A stretch of 64,000 nucleotides of DNA from Platerodrilus igneus (lineage: Eukaryota; Arthropoda; Insecta; Coleoptera; Lycidae), in the NCBI GenBank assembly GCA_036346225.1, contig JARFIW010001176.1:2121884-2185883 (forward strand), written 5' to 3'. The first letter of the stretch is position 1; the number at the start of each line of letters is the position of its first letter. Made by a program: the position numbers and the translations under genes. The notes under the pieces were generated by a model that saw only the letters and a program-made list of their open reading frames with translations, had not been told where the DNA came from and searched no databases. Positions 52,836 to 64,000 of this stretch are shown here, piece after piece.

Positions 52836-52881
<46 letters not shown>
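52836..52881. repeat. (TA)n microsatellite, target of the Gypsy element
   Basis: TA run immediately left of the Gypsy LTR; a similar TA run follows the other end at 61153-61167. Confidence 0.95.
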
Positions 52882-52885
<4 letters not shown>

Positions 52886-54286
52886 ATATATACTGTGATC
52901 CTACCTTATTAGTGATAGGCGTAATATCTCTATCTGTCACTCCTTGTCTTATTTTAGAGCCTTGTTGAGTTATGCCACACAATTTATCTTTAAATATTTT
53001 ACACGGCTGCTGCACTTAATTATTTTACAGGGCCGTCAAACACGTGGCGGAATCTACCTAGGGTGGGTCCGTCCTAAGCAAACACCTCTCAACTAGACAC
53101 CTAAACAAATATCCAAGGAGTTTTCAAAATGATTTTAAAAGCCAAAAGTATTCCCAAACACTAGTTCCATTTTTATAAATTTGATTAAAGCACTGCGTAG
53201 ATATTAAATACTAATACCTGGAATCCAGATACAAGCGCCGCCTTCCAGCCGTCCTGAAGCCAAGTGACCAACTGCAGGCACCTCCTGTAAATAATAAGTA
53301 ACTCGAGCAACTGGTAATCTCCAGACTATAAAACTACTAATATTTCTACAAATTTTATGTTATACAAATACTCAGATAACTCCAATTCCACTATGCTTTC
53401 GTCTTCAAACAATAACGGTACAGACCAGCACTCCTCTTTTAATTAACTTTTATTCGCCGTAAAACTGCTACTATTTGCTATCTCCAGGTACAACTTGACT
53501 TTCAAAACTTTCTCGTAACTTTTTAAATGTAATAAAACTCATAACAGTACATAAACACGTCTATTTTTCAGTAATATAAATTTGAAGTCCCTTATAAATA
53601 AAAACCGTCTTCTTTTGTTTCCGTTGCCATGACAACTATCTCTACGCACACTATGCAATTTATAATTATTAATAATTGATTAATAATACAGTTGTTTCTC
53701 TAGATACATTCATTTTCTAGATGGTTTGTAATCCAGTGATTTATGTATATTGAACTTTTACAATATTGAAAATAGCTAACAAACTTTGATGGTTCAGCTT
53801 TTAAATTGTACGCAACAGACATTTATGTCTTATTCGGTAAACGTCCTGTCATTACATAACCAATCTTTAATTGTTAAAACATATTCAAACTGAAATTGAT
53901 TTACAAATTTTACGGAGTATCACTTAACTCCTTAAAATTTTAAAAGCGTGCAGTATACCAAGCAATTTTGATATTTGTTTTACATTCAAATGGTTCTGAA
54001 AACGCTAACTCCAAATTAAATTTCATATACGTGCAACCATAACAATTAAAATACGTATACAATGCAAACTTATAACTAGCTTAGCCTGGTCTATGGCGGT
54101 ATATGTTGTTGAATGCAATGCAGTTTCAAAAACTTTATAAATTTATAAACGTGGAATAGTTGTTGTTAATTTATAAACCAAAAATACCTGAAAGAAAATA
54201 CTCAAACAAAACCAAATATACCCCATTCTAGCAAAGTCGTTTCGAAGCCCTATTTAAACATTTTATAAGCCCACCCCTTCTTGACA
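52882..54286 (-). repeat. Gypsy 3' LTR
   Basis: 1405 bp. In minus-strand sense starts TGTCAAGAAGGGG and ends CACAGTATATATAACA. Aligns base for base with 59742-61145 except scattered differences. Confidence 0.93.
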
Positions 54287-54589
54287 GTATATAAGGCCCC
54301 ACTGATTTTAAATAAAATGAAAATTTGCTTCCTGGATATAAGTAATTCTTTTAATGGTTGAGAAATTTTAAATTTTAGTTAAAATCACTATAGTTTTTTT
54401 TCTTTATGTATGAAGATTAAGTGTTAGTTTCTGTATATTCTGTATAGTTTTAAGCTCGTTAGTATTATTTACAGTGTTAATTTTATTCTTGAGATACTTT
54501 ACTTTCCACATGGAAATATGGATACAAATTTTCTATATGAAAACGTCCCCGACATTCACCCTGTCATTCTCCAATTCGTAAGTATTCCT

Positions 54590-55600
54590 TCTGCAAAAAT
54601 TCTTCTCACTCGATAAGGACCTTCGTATGGAAATAACAACTTGGCACAAATATTTCTTTCCCAATTTGACATTCTCAATCTTTTAACAATAACAAGATCC
54701 CCAACTGAAAAACCACTTGCTTCTTGATTTTCTTGTTACGTTTCTCCAACTCCCTTCTTTGTATCGTTTCGACTTGTTGTTTGGCTTTATGCAACAACTC
54801 CGTTATATCCTCCACTTTTTGTTCAGCTCTCCACGGTCTTGCTGGAATCACCTTCTTCATCAATGTCACAGGACACATTCCTGTCACTGAACTTGGTACA
54901 AAATTAATATATTCTTCTATTTGCGGTAAATACCTTACCCACCGATCATGTTGTTCCTGCGTTATTAACCTCAAAAACTTTATTACTTCTCGAATATATC
55001 TTTCACACGGATTTCCTTGAGGATGTCTGATACTACAGAATGTCATCTTTATTCCATCCTTCCTTAATTTACTTTCAACCCTTCGATTACGAAAATACGT
55101 TGCATTGTCCAACAATACCCTATTCATCTTACCTATTCGTTCTACAAACTTTCTTACAGAACTCAATACATGCCTAGAATTACATCTCCTCGCTGGATAA
55201 AGCTGCACAAACTTTGTAAAATATCAACTACAACTAAAATATGCTGATATCCGTTCCTACTCGGTATCAAATTACTCAAGTAATCCATTGCCACAATATC
55301 TAATGGACCTTCCGCTCTTATACATCTAACTTGATTCTGCAACACCACATTCTTATCCTTTCCTAACAAACACGTCTCACACAGATTTATGCAATTTTCA
55401 CCAATTTTCTATCGTTTCGTGCATAGAAAGCTTCCTAAATATCAAGAACGTCTTACGAATCCCTATATGACCAAACGTAGTATGAATTTCCTGGATCAGC
55501 TCAACGGCTACCTGTGTCGTTAACACTAATAATTCATCATCCCATAACCTTTTCACCAAAACTCCTCGACCATATAAAAACCTCTGTCTTGTTCTAAATT
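54590..55600 (-). pseudogene. Gypsy integrase region
   Basis: Minus strand, several frames. Zinc-binding part: HTTFGHIGIRKTFLIF (about 55485-55440) and CINLCETC (about 55395-55370). Catalytic core: GPLDIVAMDYLSNL with Asp (55300 region), NRVLLDNATYFRNR with Asp (about 55115), and HPQGNPCERYIREVI with Glu (about 55025-54980). The C-terminal part VEDITELLHKAKQQVETIQR runs to 54675. Shifts occur near 55200 and 55380. Integrase would insert the DNA copy; here the frame is broken although the three catalytic residues can still be read. Confidence 0.85.
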
Positions 55601-56920
55601 CTCTCTGAATACTTTTCTCTGATCACCCTTATTTCTTCGTGTGCTTGCATCCGATGAAATCTGGCATTCGACCATCTTCCCAGATCTTCAAACACTTGCA
55701 ATGCAATCAAAAATCCATTCCTACTATCCGTTAGCAACCCTTCATCCTTCCTACTAAAGAAATCAGCCGTAACATTTTCTTTACCAGGTTTATGTCTAAT
55801 CTCAAAATCATATTCTTGCAATACTAACGCCCATCTATACAATCGACTGTTCAAAAACTCTTTCTTCTTCAGAAACGTGACCACTGTGTTATCCGATTCA
55901 ACCAGAAATTTATTACCCAATAAATAAAATCTTAACTTCTTCACAGCATATACGATTGCCAGCATCTCTTTTCCGCTGTCGAATACCTAGTCTCGCAGTC
56001 TTTCAGAGCCCTCGAAATAAAACAAATTGGCACTTCTCTCCCTTCTTGAACCTGCACCAACTCAGCCCCTATTGCAAAACTCGAAGCGTCCGTCCTTAAA
56101 ATAAATGGATCCGTAAAATTGGGATATTTTAATGACAGTTCCCTATAAAATACCGCCTTCGACTCCCGAAATGCCTGCTCCTTTGCTCGTTCCATTTCCA
56201 CCTTTCGTTCTTTTTAACAACTCCAACAATGGAATGCACAACTCCGAATATTTTGGTATGAATCGACGATAATAATTTAATACACCTAAAATCCTCTTAA
56301 ACCTTTCAAATTTCTTGGCTGTTTCAAATTCTTCAACTCGTCCAAGCGTTTTTCACAAATTCTAATTCCTTCGCTGCCAACGACAAACCCCAAATACTTT
56401 ACCTGGTCCTTAAAAACTCACACTTCTTCGAATTCAACCTCAAACCTCCCTCGTCTAACCTTCGGATCACTTTTCTTAAATGTTCTAAATGTTCTAACTC
56501 GTTCTTAGAAAAATCAAAATATCATCGACATAGTGCGTACAGAAGTCTTCGTACTCATCTAATAACTTCTGCATGGCTCGAACTAATGCAGCGGATGACG
56601 TTGAAAGACCAAATGGAACAACTCTGTACTGATAAATCTCCTTCAATGCTAAATCCAGTATACTTCGACTTTCCTCATGCAAAGGAATTAGCCAAAAGAA
56701 TTCTTTAAGTCCAGTTTGCTAAAATTTTCATCTCGCTTACCTTGTATAACAAATTATCTAGTGATTTTGGTTGTTCAAATTGTGGTTTAGTAATCGCATT
56801 CAATCTCCTAGCATCTAAACATATTCTTAATTCTAAATTATCAGATTTAGGCACAACCACTACCGGATTGATATAGGGTGTTCTCGCTGATTCAATAATT
56901 CCATCTTTTAACATCTTTTA
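55594..56920 (-). pseudogene. Gypsy reverse transcriptase and RNase H region
   Basis: Minus-strand blocks from 56914 down: LKDGIIESARTPYINPVVVV and ICLDARRLNAITKPQ (RT start), QYRVVPFGLSTSSAALVRAM and HYVDDILIF (active site, about 56520), a decayed thumb, then FILRTDASSFAIGAELVQVQ (RNase H, about 56115), SRALKDCETRYSTAEKRCW, LVESDNTVVTFLKKKEF and RHKPGKENVTADFFSR (about 55770). At least five frame changes break the region. Confidence 0.88.
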
Positions 56921-56997
56921 ATCTCATTTTCACTCGACCCTTAATGCAAATGGTATTGGATATACCCTAGTACGAAAACTTCCCTTGTCTGTGACCT

Positions 56998-57620
56998 CTA
57001 ACTTATGCGTATACTCCTTCGCAAACCTAGGCTCATTACTAAAACTCCTGCATGTCTATTAAACACCTCATATAACATTTCCTTCATATCCACCCCTATT
57101 AATCCTATCTGTTCCTCATCAAATACCTTCTCAAATATATTACATAACCGTAACTCATCAATTCCATCATAAATTCTATTCTTAGTCTTTCCTGATCCTA
57201 TACTATCTGTATTTATCTCATCCCTAGTATCCCGATTATCCTTAGGCACCACCCATTTCTTTTCTAAATTTAATACCTTTACCATTCGTGCTTTACCATC
57301 TATAACCAGTCCAAATTCCTCAATTACATCTATCCCTACAATAAAATCTAAATATAATCCTCTTGCTATCCAAAACTCTACTTCACCTAGTCTGGTACTT
57401 CCTAATACAATCGATACTGTACAACTTTGTCTATCGTAGTTAACTTCCTCTTAATCGCAGACCATAAATTAATACTCTTAACCCTACAAATTTTCCCTTT
57501 GAATAATTCTGCATGTTTCAAAACTATTTCCTCTCACCAGCGATAACTGCGACCCTGTATCTATCAATGCCGTGTAAACAGAATCCCTAAACTAATATGA
57601 ATAAATGGTAACTCCCGCCT
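56998..57620 (-). pseudogene. Gypsy aspartic protease and linker region
   Basis: Minus-strand text ALIDTGSQLSLVR at about 57565-57525 holds the DTG active-site triad of a retroelement protease. The following region down to 56998 (for example LNLEKKWVVPKDNRDTRDE) links protease to RT. Stops and shifts separate it from both neighbours. Confidence 0.7.
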
Positions 57621-57812
57621 TCTTTCAAACTTATTATCTAACAACTTATCTACTAAACTAATACTATGCTGTGTCCCTAAATCTGATCTTCCTAACACTA
57701 ATAAATCGACGTTTTTTGTACCGTGGGTTCATCGTGGACCTCCACTTTCTCTATCCTATCCTCCGATCTCTGTCGCGTGTCTCTTGTTGTTACGTGTTGG
57801 ATCGTCAAGTTT

Positions 57813-59397
57813 CTATCTGTCTCCGTTCTCGGTCTCTAATCCCTGTCGGTATTTCCCCTGATCCGTTGATCTCTGCTCGCTTTCTCTCTGCCACCTCTGT
57901 CCAAAACTCGTTCTTTGCTGTCCAAAACCTCTGTCATTCCTATCAGTCATGTTCCAGTCATTGTTCCCCCTATAATTATCGTCTCTATTAAAACGTTGTT
58001 CCCAATTATTATTCGTTCTCCTTTGATTTCCCTGATATTGCTTTCTGTAGTTGTCCTGTCCATTCTCCCTATAATTGTATCCTTGCACCCCAGTCCTCTG
58101 GTAGTCTGTGCTATTCCTATTCCTATCCCAATTCCTATTATCACTATTTTCCTGTTATTCGTTTCAAACGTCCTAGCTAAGTCATAATTTCGCATCATTT
58201 CCAAAAGTCTCTTAAAGTCCGAACGTTTTGTATCGCTACGGCCCTAGTTATTTCCGCCTCCATATGCCTTGACAACAATAATATAATTTCATCTTCTCTT
58301 AATTTAGGAATCAGGTGCTGCGCCTGGTTATACTTTTCAATCACATAATTTTCTCTCGATCCCTGGTATGACCTATAGTTCCCAGTGTTTAAATCCGTTC
58401 GAATATTAGCCTGATGCGTGTTTCCCCAATATTGTTCTATGAATAGCCTTCGAAATTCCTCGTACGAACTATATTGCCTCCTCACGATACAGTGCCATTT
58501 CTCTGCACAACCCCCCAATGTCACGCTCACCATCTGCATCTTCACCCTCTCAGGCTCACTCTCTACCATCTCGTCCAACTTGCTAAGATAGACCATCGGC
58601 TGCTCATTCTTTCTGCCTTCAAACCTCGGCAAGGTCTCTTTCCTAGCCTATACTGGTATCCTGCATCACAAACAACTCTTCCCCTTTCCAATTCAACCAA
58701 CTGTTCTCTCATCTGTCTAACATTCCCTTCAAGACCAGACAATCCATTTACCGTATTCCCCAGAACCGTCGTATCCCTTCTCAGCTTCTCTGCCACCTCC
58801 TGACTCGCCCGCAATTTGCCTATAATTTCGTTTTTAGAGTTAATATTGTCCTCCGTCTGAATCCGAACTATTTCACCTAAATTCTGCAATTTTTCTGTCT
58901 GTCTAACTTCGACCATGTACAGCTCTTCCCTTAATTCATTTAAACCTGTTGTTACCTTCCTTCTACAACCTGGACTCTATCCTCTACGTCCTTCAGAACT
59001 TCATCCTTAAATGAACACAAACTGCTCTGTATTGATACATTAATTCCTTCAATTTTCATTTCCATCATATCAAATTTTTCCTTAACTTCCGCTTGTGAAT
59101 TTCTAACCTCGGCCAACAATGATCCTCTCAATTCTTCATGCGACTTAGTTAACGACCCTTTTAATTCCAACAAAACCATCATCACATCTTGGATCTGCAT
59201 ATTCTCTTTTCCCTTATCAATTTCATTTTCTCCCGATGTACCCCTGAATTCACAATAATCACCTCCGGCTCCACATATCCTCCAGCTTCATCCCTAGCAT
59301 CCCCTGCTGCTACAGTCTTAACCACCGGTTGCCCTCTCACACCAGTCTCAACTCCATAAACTCTCCCTGACCTCGTGATTCTCTCCTCATCAGACAT
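57813..59397 (-). pseudogene. Gypsy gag region
   Basis: Starts at the Met at 59397 (MSDEERITRSGRVYG). A coiled-coil leader (59200-58563) is followed by the capsid-like part in 58632-58195, with MPRFEGRKNEQPMVYLSKLD and AEKWHCIVRRQYSSYEEFRR, the usual Gypsy capsid pattern. The C-terminal part is Asn/Arg/Gly/Gln-rich (58088-57813: NRDDNYRGNNDWNMTDRNDR) and has no CCHC knuckle. Gag packages the RNA. Frame changes near 59190, 58930, 58640 and 58190 split the protein into pieces. Confidence 0.82.
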
Positions 59398-59741
59398 GTC
59401 CCTTTAATTTTCAAAATAAACTTCAATGATGTGCCCCACTAAGCTACACAACCTCTGCAAATCTGAATCAGCCCTATCGAGCCCCACCTTTAGGCGAACA
59501 AATATTTTGTTGCGAAGTTATTTACCTATTCGAGCCCCACCTAATGTTTTACCGCCGCTAAAATTGACCAAAGTGTGAATATCAAATTACGTCTTAGCCT
59601 ACTACAATAAATTCAAAACCTTCAACAACTGTCAAATAAATATATATGAAACGTCAATCAAATATTAATTTTCACTTTTAAATAGAATATATGCAACGTA
59701 CAACTAACAAATCTACTCTGCCTCACGTTGTTAGCGCCATC

Positions 59742-61145
59742 TGTTATATATACTGTGATCCTACCTTATTAGTGATAGGCGTAATATCTCTATCTGTCAC
59801 TCCTTGTCTTATTTTAGAGCCTTGTTGAGTTATGCCACACAATTTATCTTTAAATATTTTACACGGCTGCTGCACTTAATTATTTTACAGGGCCGTCAAA
59901 CACGTGGCGGAATCTACCTAGGGTGGGTCCGTCCTAAGCAAACACCTCTCAACTAGACACCTAAACAAATATCCAAGGAGTTTTCAAAATGATTTTAAAA
60001 GCCAAAAGTATTCCCAAACACTAGTTCCACTTTTATAAATTTGATTAAAGCACTGCGTAGATATTAAATACTAATACCTGGAATCCAGATACAAGCGCCG
60101 CCTTCCAGCCGTCCTGAAGCCAAGTGACCAACTGCAGGCACCTCCTGTAAATAATAAGTAACTCGAGCAACTGGTAATCTCCAGACTATAAAACTACTAA
60201 TATTTCTACAAATTTTATGTTATACAAATACTCAGATAACTCCAATTCCACTATGCTTTCGTCTTCAAACAATAACGGTACAGACCAGCACTCCTCTTTA
60301 ATTAACTTTTATTCGCCGTAAAACTGCTACTATTTGCTATCTCCAGGTACAACTTGACTTTCAAAACTTTCTCGTAACTTTTAAATGTAATAAAACTCAT
60401 AACAGTACAAAACACGTCTATTTTTCAGTAATATAAATTTGAAGTCCCTTATAAATAAAACCGTCTTCTTTTGTTTCCGTTGCCATGACAACTATCTCTA
60501 CGCACACTATGCAATTTATAATTATTAATAATTGATTAATAATACAGTTGTTTCTCTAGATACATTCATTTTCTAGATGGTTTGTAATCCAGTGATTTAT
60601 GTATATTGAACTTTTACAATATTGAAAATAGCTAACAAACTTTCATGGTTCAGCTTTTAAATTGTACGCAACAGACATTTATGTCTTATTCGGTAAACGT
60701 CCTGTCATTACATAACCAATCTTTAATTGTTAAAACATATTCAAACTGAAATTGATTTACAAATTTTACGGAGTATCACTTAACTCCTTAAAATTTTAAA
60801 AGCGTGCAGTATACCAAGCAATTTTGATATTTGTTTTACATTCAAATGGTTCTGAAAACGCTAACTCCAAATTAAATTTCATATACGTGCAACCATAACA
60901 ATTAAAATACGTATACAATGCAAACTTATAACTAGCTTAGCCTGGTCTATGGCCGGTATATGTTGTTGAATGCAATGCAGTTTCAAAAACTTTATAAATT
61001 TATAAACGTGGAATAGTTGTTGTTAATTTATAAACCAAAAATACCTGAAAGAAAATACTCAAACAAAACCAAATATACCCCCATTCTAGCAAAGTCGTTT
61101 CGAAGCCCTATTTAAACATTTTATAAGCCCACCCCCTTCTTGACA
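59742..61145 (-). repeat. Gypsy 5' LTR
   Basis: 1404 bp partner of 52882-54286. In minus-strand sense it drives the element. Confidence 0.93.
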
Positions 61146-61167
61146 GTATATAAGATATATATATATA

Positions 61168-62454
61168 ACGGGTGATTTTTTTGAGGTTAGGATTTTCATG
61201 CATTAGTATTTGACAGATCACGTGGGATTTCAGACATGGTGTCAAAGAGAAAGATGGTCAGTATGCTTTGACATTTCATCATGAATAGACTTACTAACGA
61301 GCAACGCTTGCAAATCATTGAATTTTATTACCAAAATCAGTGTTTGGTTCAAAATGTGTTTCGCGCTTTACGTCCGATTTATGGTCTACATAACCGACCA
61401 AGTGAGCAAACAATTAATGCGATTGTGACCAAGTTTCGCACTCAGTTTACTTTATTGGACATTAAACCAACCACACGAATGCGTACAGTGCGTACAGAAG
61501 AAAATATTGCGTCTGTTTCTGAGAGTGTTGCTGAAGACCGTGAAATGTCGATTCGTCGCCGTTCGCAGCAATTGGGTTTGTGTTATTCGACCACATGGAA
61601 GATTTTACGCAAAGATCTTGGTGTAAAACCGTATAAAATACAGCTCGTGCAAGAACTGAAGCCGAACGATCTGCCACAACGTCGAATTTTCAGTGAATGG
61701 GCCCTAGAAATGTTGGCAGAAAATCCGCTTTTTTATCGACAAATTTTGTTCAGCGATGAGGCTCATTTCTGGTTGAATGGCTACGTAAATAAGCAAAATT
61801 GCCGCATTTGGGGTGAAGAGCAACCAGAAGCCGTTCAAGAACTGCCCATGCATCCCGAAAATGCACTGTTTGGTGTGGTTTGTACGCTGGTGGAATCATT
61901 GGACCGTATTTTTCAAAGATGCTGTTGGACGCAACGTTACGGTGAATGGCGATCGCTATCGTTCGATGCTAACAAACTTTTGTTGCCAAAATGGAAGAAC
62001 TGAACTTGGTTGACATGTGGTTCCAACAAGATGGCGCTACATGCCACACAGCTCGCGATTCTATGGCCATTTTGAGGGAAAACTTCGGAGAACAATTCAT
62101 CTCAAGAAATGGACCGGTAAGTTGGCCACCAAGATCATGCGATCTGACGCCTTTAGACTATTTTTTGTGGGGCTACGTCAAGTCTAAAGTGTACAGAAAT
62201 AAGCCAGCAACTATTCCAGCTTTGGAAGACAACATTTCCGAAGAAATTCGGGCTATTCCGGCCGAAATGCTCGAAAAAGTTGCCCAAAATTGGACTTTCC
62301 GAATGGACCACCTAAGACGAGCGTCAACATTTAAATGAAATTATCTTCAAAAGTAAATGTCATGGACCAATCTAACGTTTCAAATAAAGAACCGATGAGA
62401 TTTTGCAAATTTTATGCGTTTTTTTTAAAAAGTTATCAAGCTCTTAAAAATCAC

Positions 62455-62458
<4 letters not shown>
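61168..62458 (+). mobile_element. DD41D mariner-type transposon between (TA)n tracts
   Basis: Ends GGGTGATTTTTTTGAGGTTA (from 61170) and AAGAGCTTGATAAC-like complement ending AAAAATCACCC (62446-62456) form a short imperfect inverted repeat. TA runs lie on both sides. About 1.29 kb with one transposase gene. It lies directly beside the Gypsy 5' LTR; the TA-rich site was used by both. Confidence 0.85.
61281..62338 (+). pseudogene. DD41D transposase with two frameshifts
   Basis: Plus strand. Starts MNRLTNEQRLQIIEFYYQNQ at 61281 and has helix-turn-helix text MSIRRRSQQLGLCYSTTWKI, the linker PYKIQLVQELKPNDL and the first catalytic block ILFSDEAHFWLNG. Near 61880 the frame moves (the following GPYFF-type block is in another frame), and near 61975 it moves again before DMWFQQDGATCHTAR and LTPLDYFLWGYVK. 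The second and third Asp are 41 residues apart, as in the intact element at 27.1-29.7 kb. All three catalytic Asp survive, so only these two small indels inactivate it. Ends HLRRASTFK at 62338. Confidence 0.9.

Positions 62459-62494
<36 letters not shown>
62459..62494. repeat. (TA)n microsatellite
   Basis: TA run at the right end of the DD41D element. Confidence 0.95.

Positions 62495-64000
<1,506 letters not shown>

Larger units (their letters stand above)
52882..61145 (-). mobile_element. Gypsy LTR retrotransposon, 8.26 kb, two 1.4-kb LTRs
   Basis: LTRs at 52882-54286 and 59742-61145. Minus-strand order: leader, gag (59397-57813), protease (about 57600-57500), reverse transcriptase, RNase H, integrase (to about 54600). 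This is the Gypsy order, RT before integrase. No env-like frame was seen. Inside the 5' LTR edge (59741 downward) the minus strand reads ATGGCGCTAACAACG, the likely primer-binding site. Insertion is in a TA-rich site. LTRs differ by only a few bases and single-base indels, yet coding is frameshifted many times. Confidence 0.93.

Noticed and set aside
57671..58187. Plus-strand Ile/Val/Pro-rich frames
   Set aside because: Antisense of the Arg/Asn-rich gag C terminus.

Overview
The window is AT-rich nuclear DNA of an animal, almost certainly an insect. It carries BEL/Pao and Gypsy retrotransposons, a Penelope-like element, Tc1/mariner, pogo and hAT transposons, tRNA-derived SINEs, short spliceosomal introns, and a fragment of the co-repressor gene groucho/TLE. 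I cannot name the order or species. Most of the 64 kb is nested mobile DNA. Only one stretch looks like a resident host gene (an RGG-rich protein at 42.2-43.35 kb), plus the groucho fragment at 63.03-63.36 kb, which may be an exon or a dead copy.

Layout. 0-5.5 kb: four decayed DNA transposons (a DD41D-type mariner cut by the window edge, a DD34D mariner, a hAT, and an intron-bearing transposase whose D-to-E spacing of 81 is close to DD82E 'Sailor'). 5.5-7.9 kb: simple repeats and a palindrome of two Penelope-type GIY-YIG fragments, followed by a hammerhead-ribozyme-like motif. 7.9-22.7 kb: five copies of one long non-coding, promoter-bearing repeat family, each bounded by (TA)n tracts. A frameshifted Penelope-like element (15.5-18.3 kb) lies between them. 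22.7-30.8 kb: a 5'-truncated LINE, a minisatellite, and a nearly full-length two-ORF LINE split by a 2.54-kb DD41D transposon. That transposon has about 505-bp terminal inverted repeats and an apparently intact transposase with one intron; it is the best-preserved mobile element here.

30.8-33.1 kb holds an antisense gag-like coiled-coil remnant and unassigned DNA. 33.2-40.8 kb is a BEL/Pao element with two LTRs and a 5-bp target duplication. It sits inside one arm of a small inverted-repeat transposon and is itself invaded by a LINE and by a solo-LTR-like sequence. 41-46.1 kb: a tRNA-like sequence, an RTE-type LINE tail, two copies of one SINE, the RGG gene, and a pogo/Tigger element with long perfect TIRs that hosts a SINE. 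48.3-52.5 kb: a large foldback of Penelope-like terminal sequence with hammerhead-like motifs, two solo-LTR families and a second DD82E-like transposase remnant. 52.9-61.1 kb: a Gypsy element with 1.4-kb LTRs and frameshifted gag and pol. 61.2-64 kb: another DD41D element with two frameshifts, the groucho fragment, and an RTE-type LINE that runs off the window.

Nothing resembles an operon, a CRISPR array or a defence system. The most interesting material is (i) hammerhead-like motifs in Penelope-like terminal repeats, two of them with a complete consensus core; (ii) the long-TIR, spliced DD41D element; and (iii) the (TA)n-associated 2-kb repeats with a shared promoter, a conserved splice donor and primer-binding-site-like tandem units.
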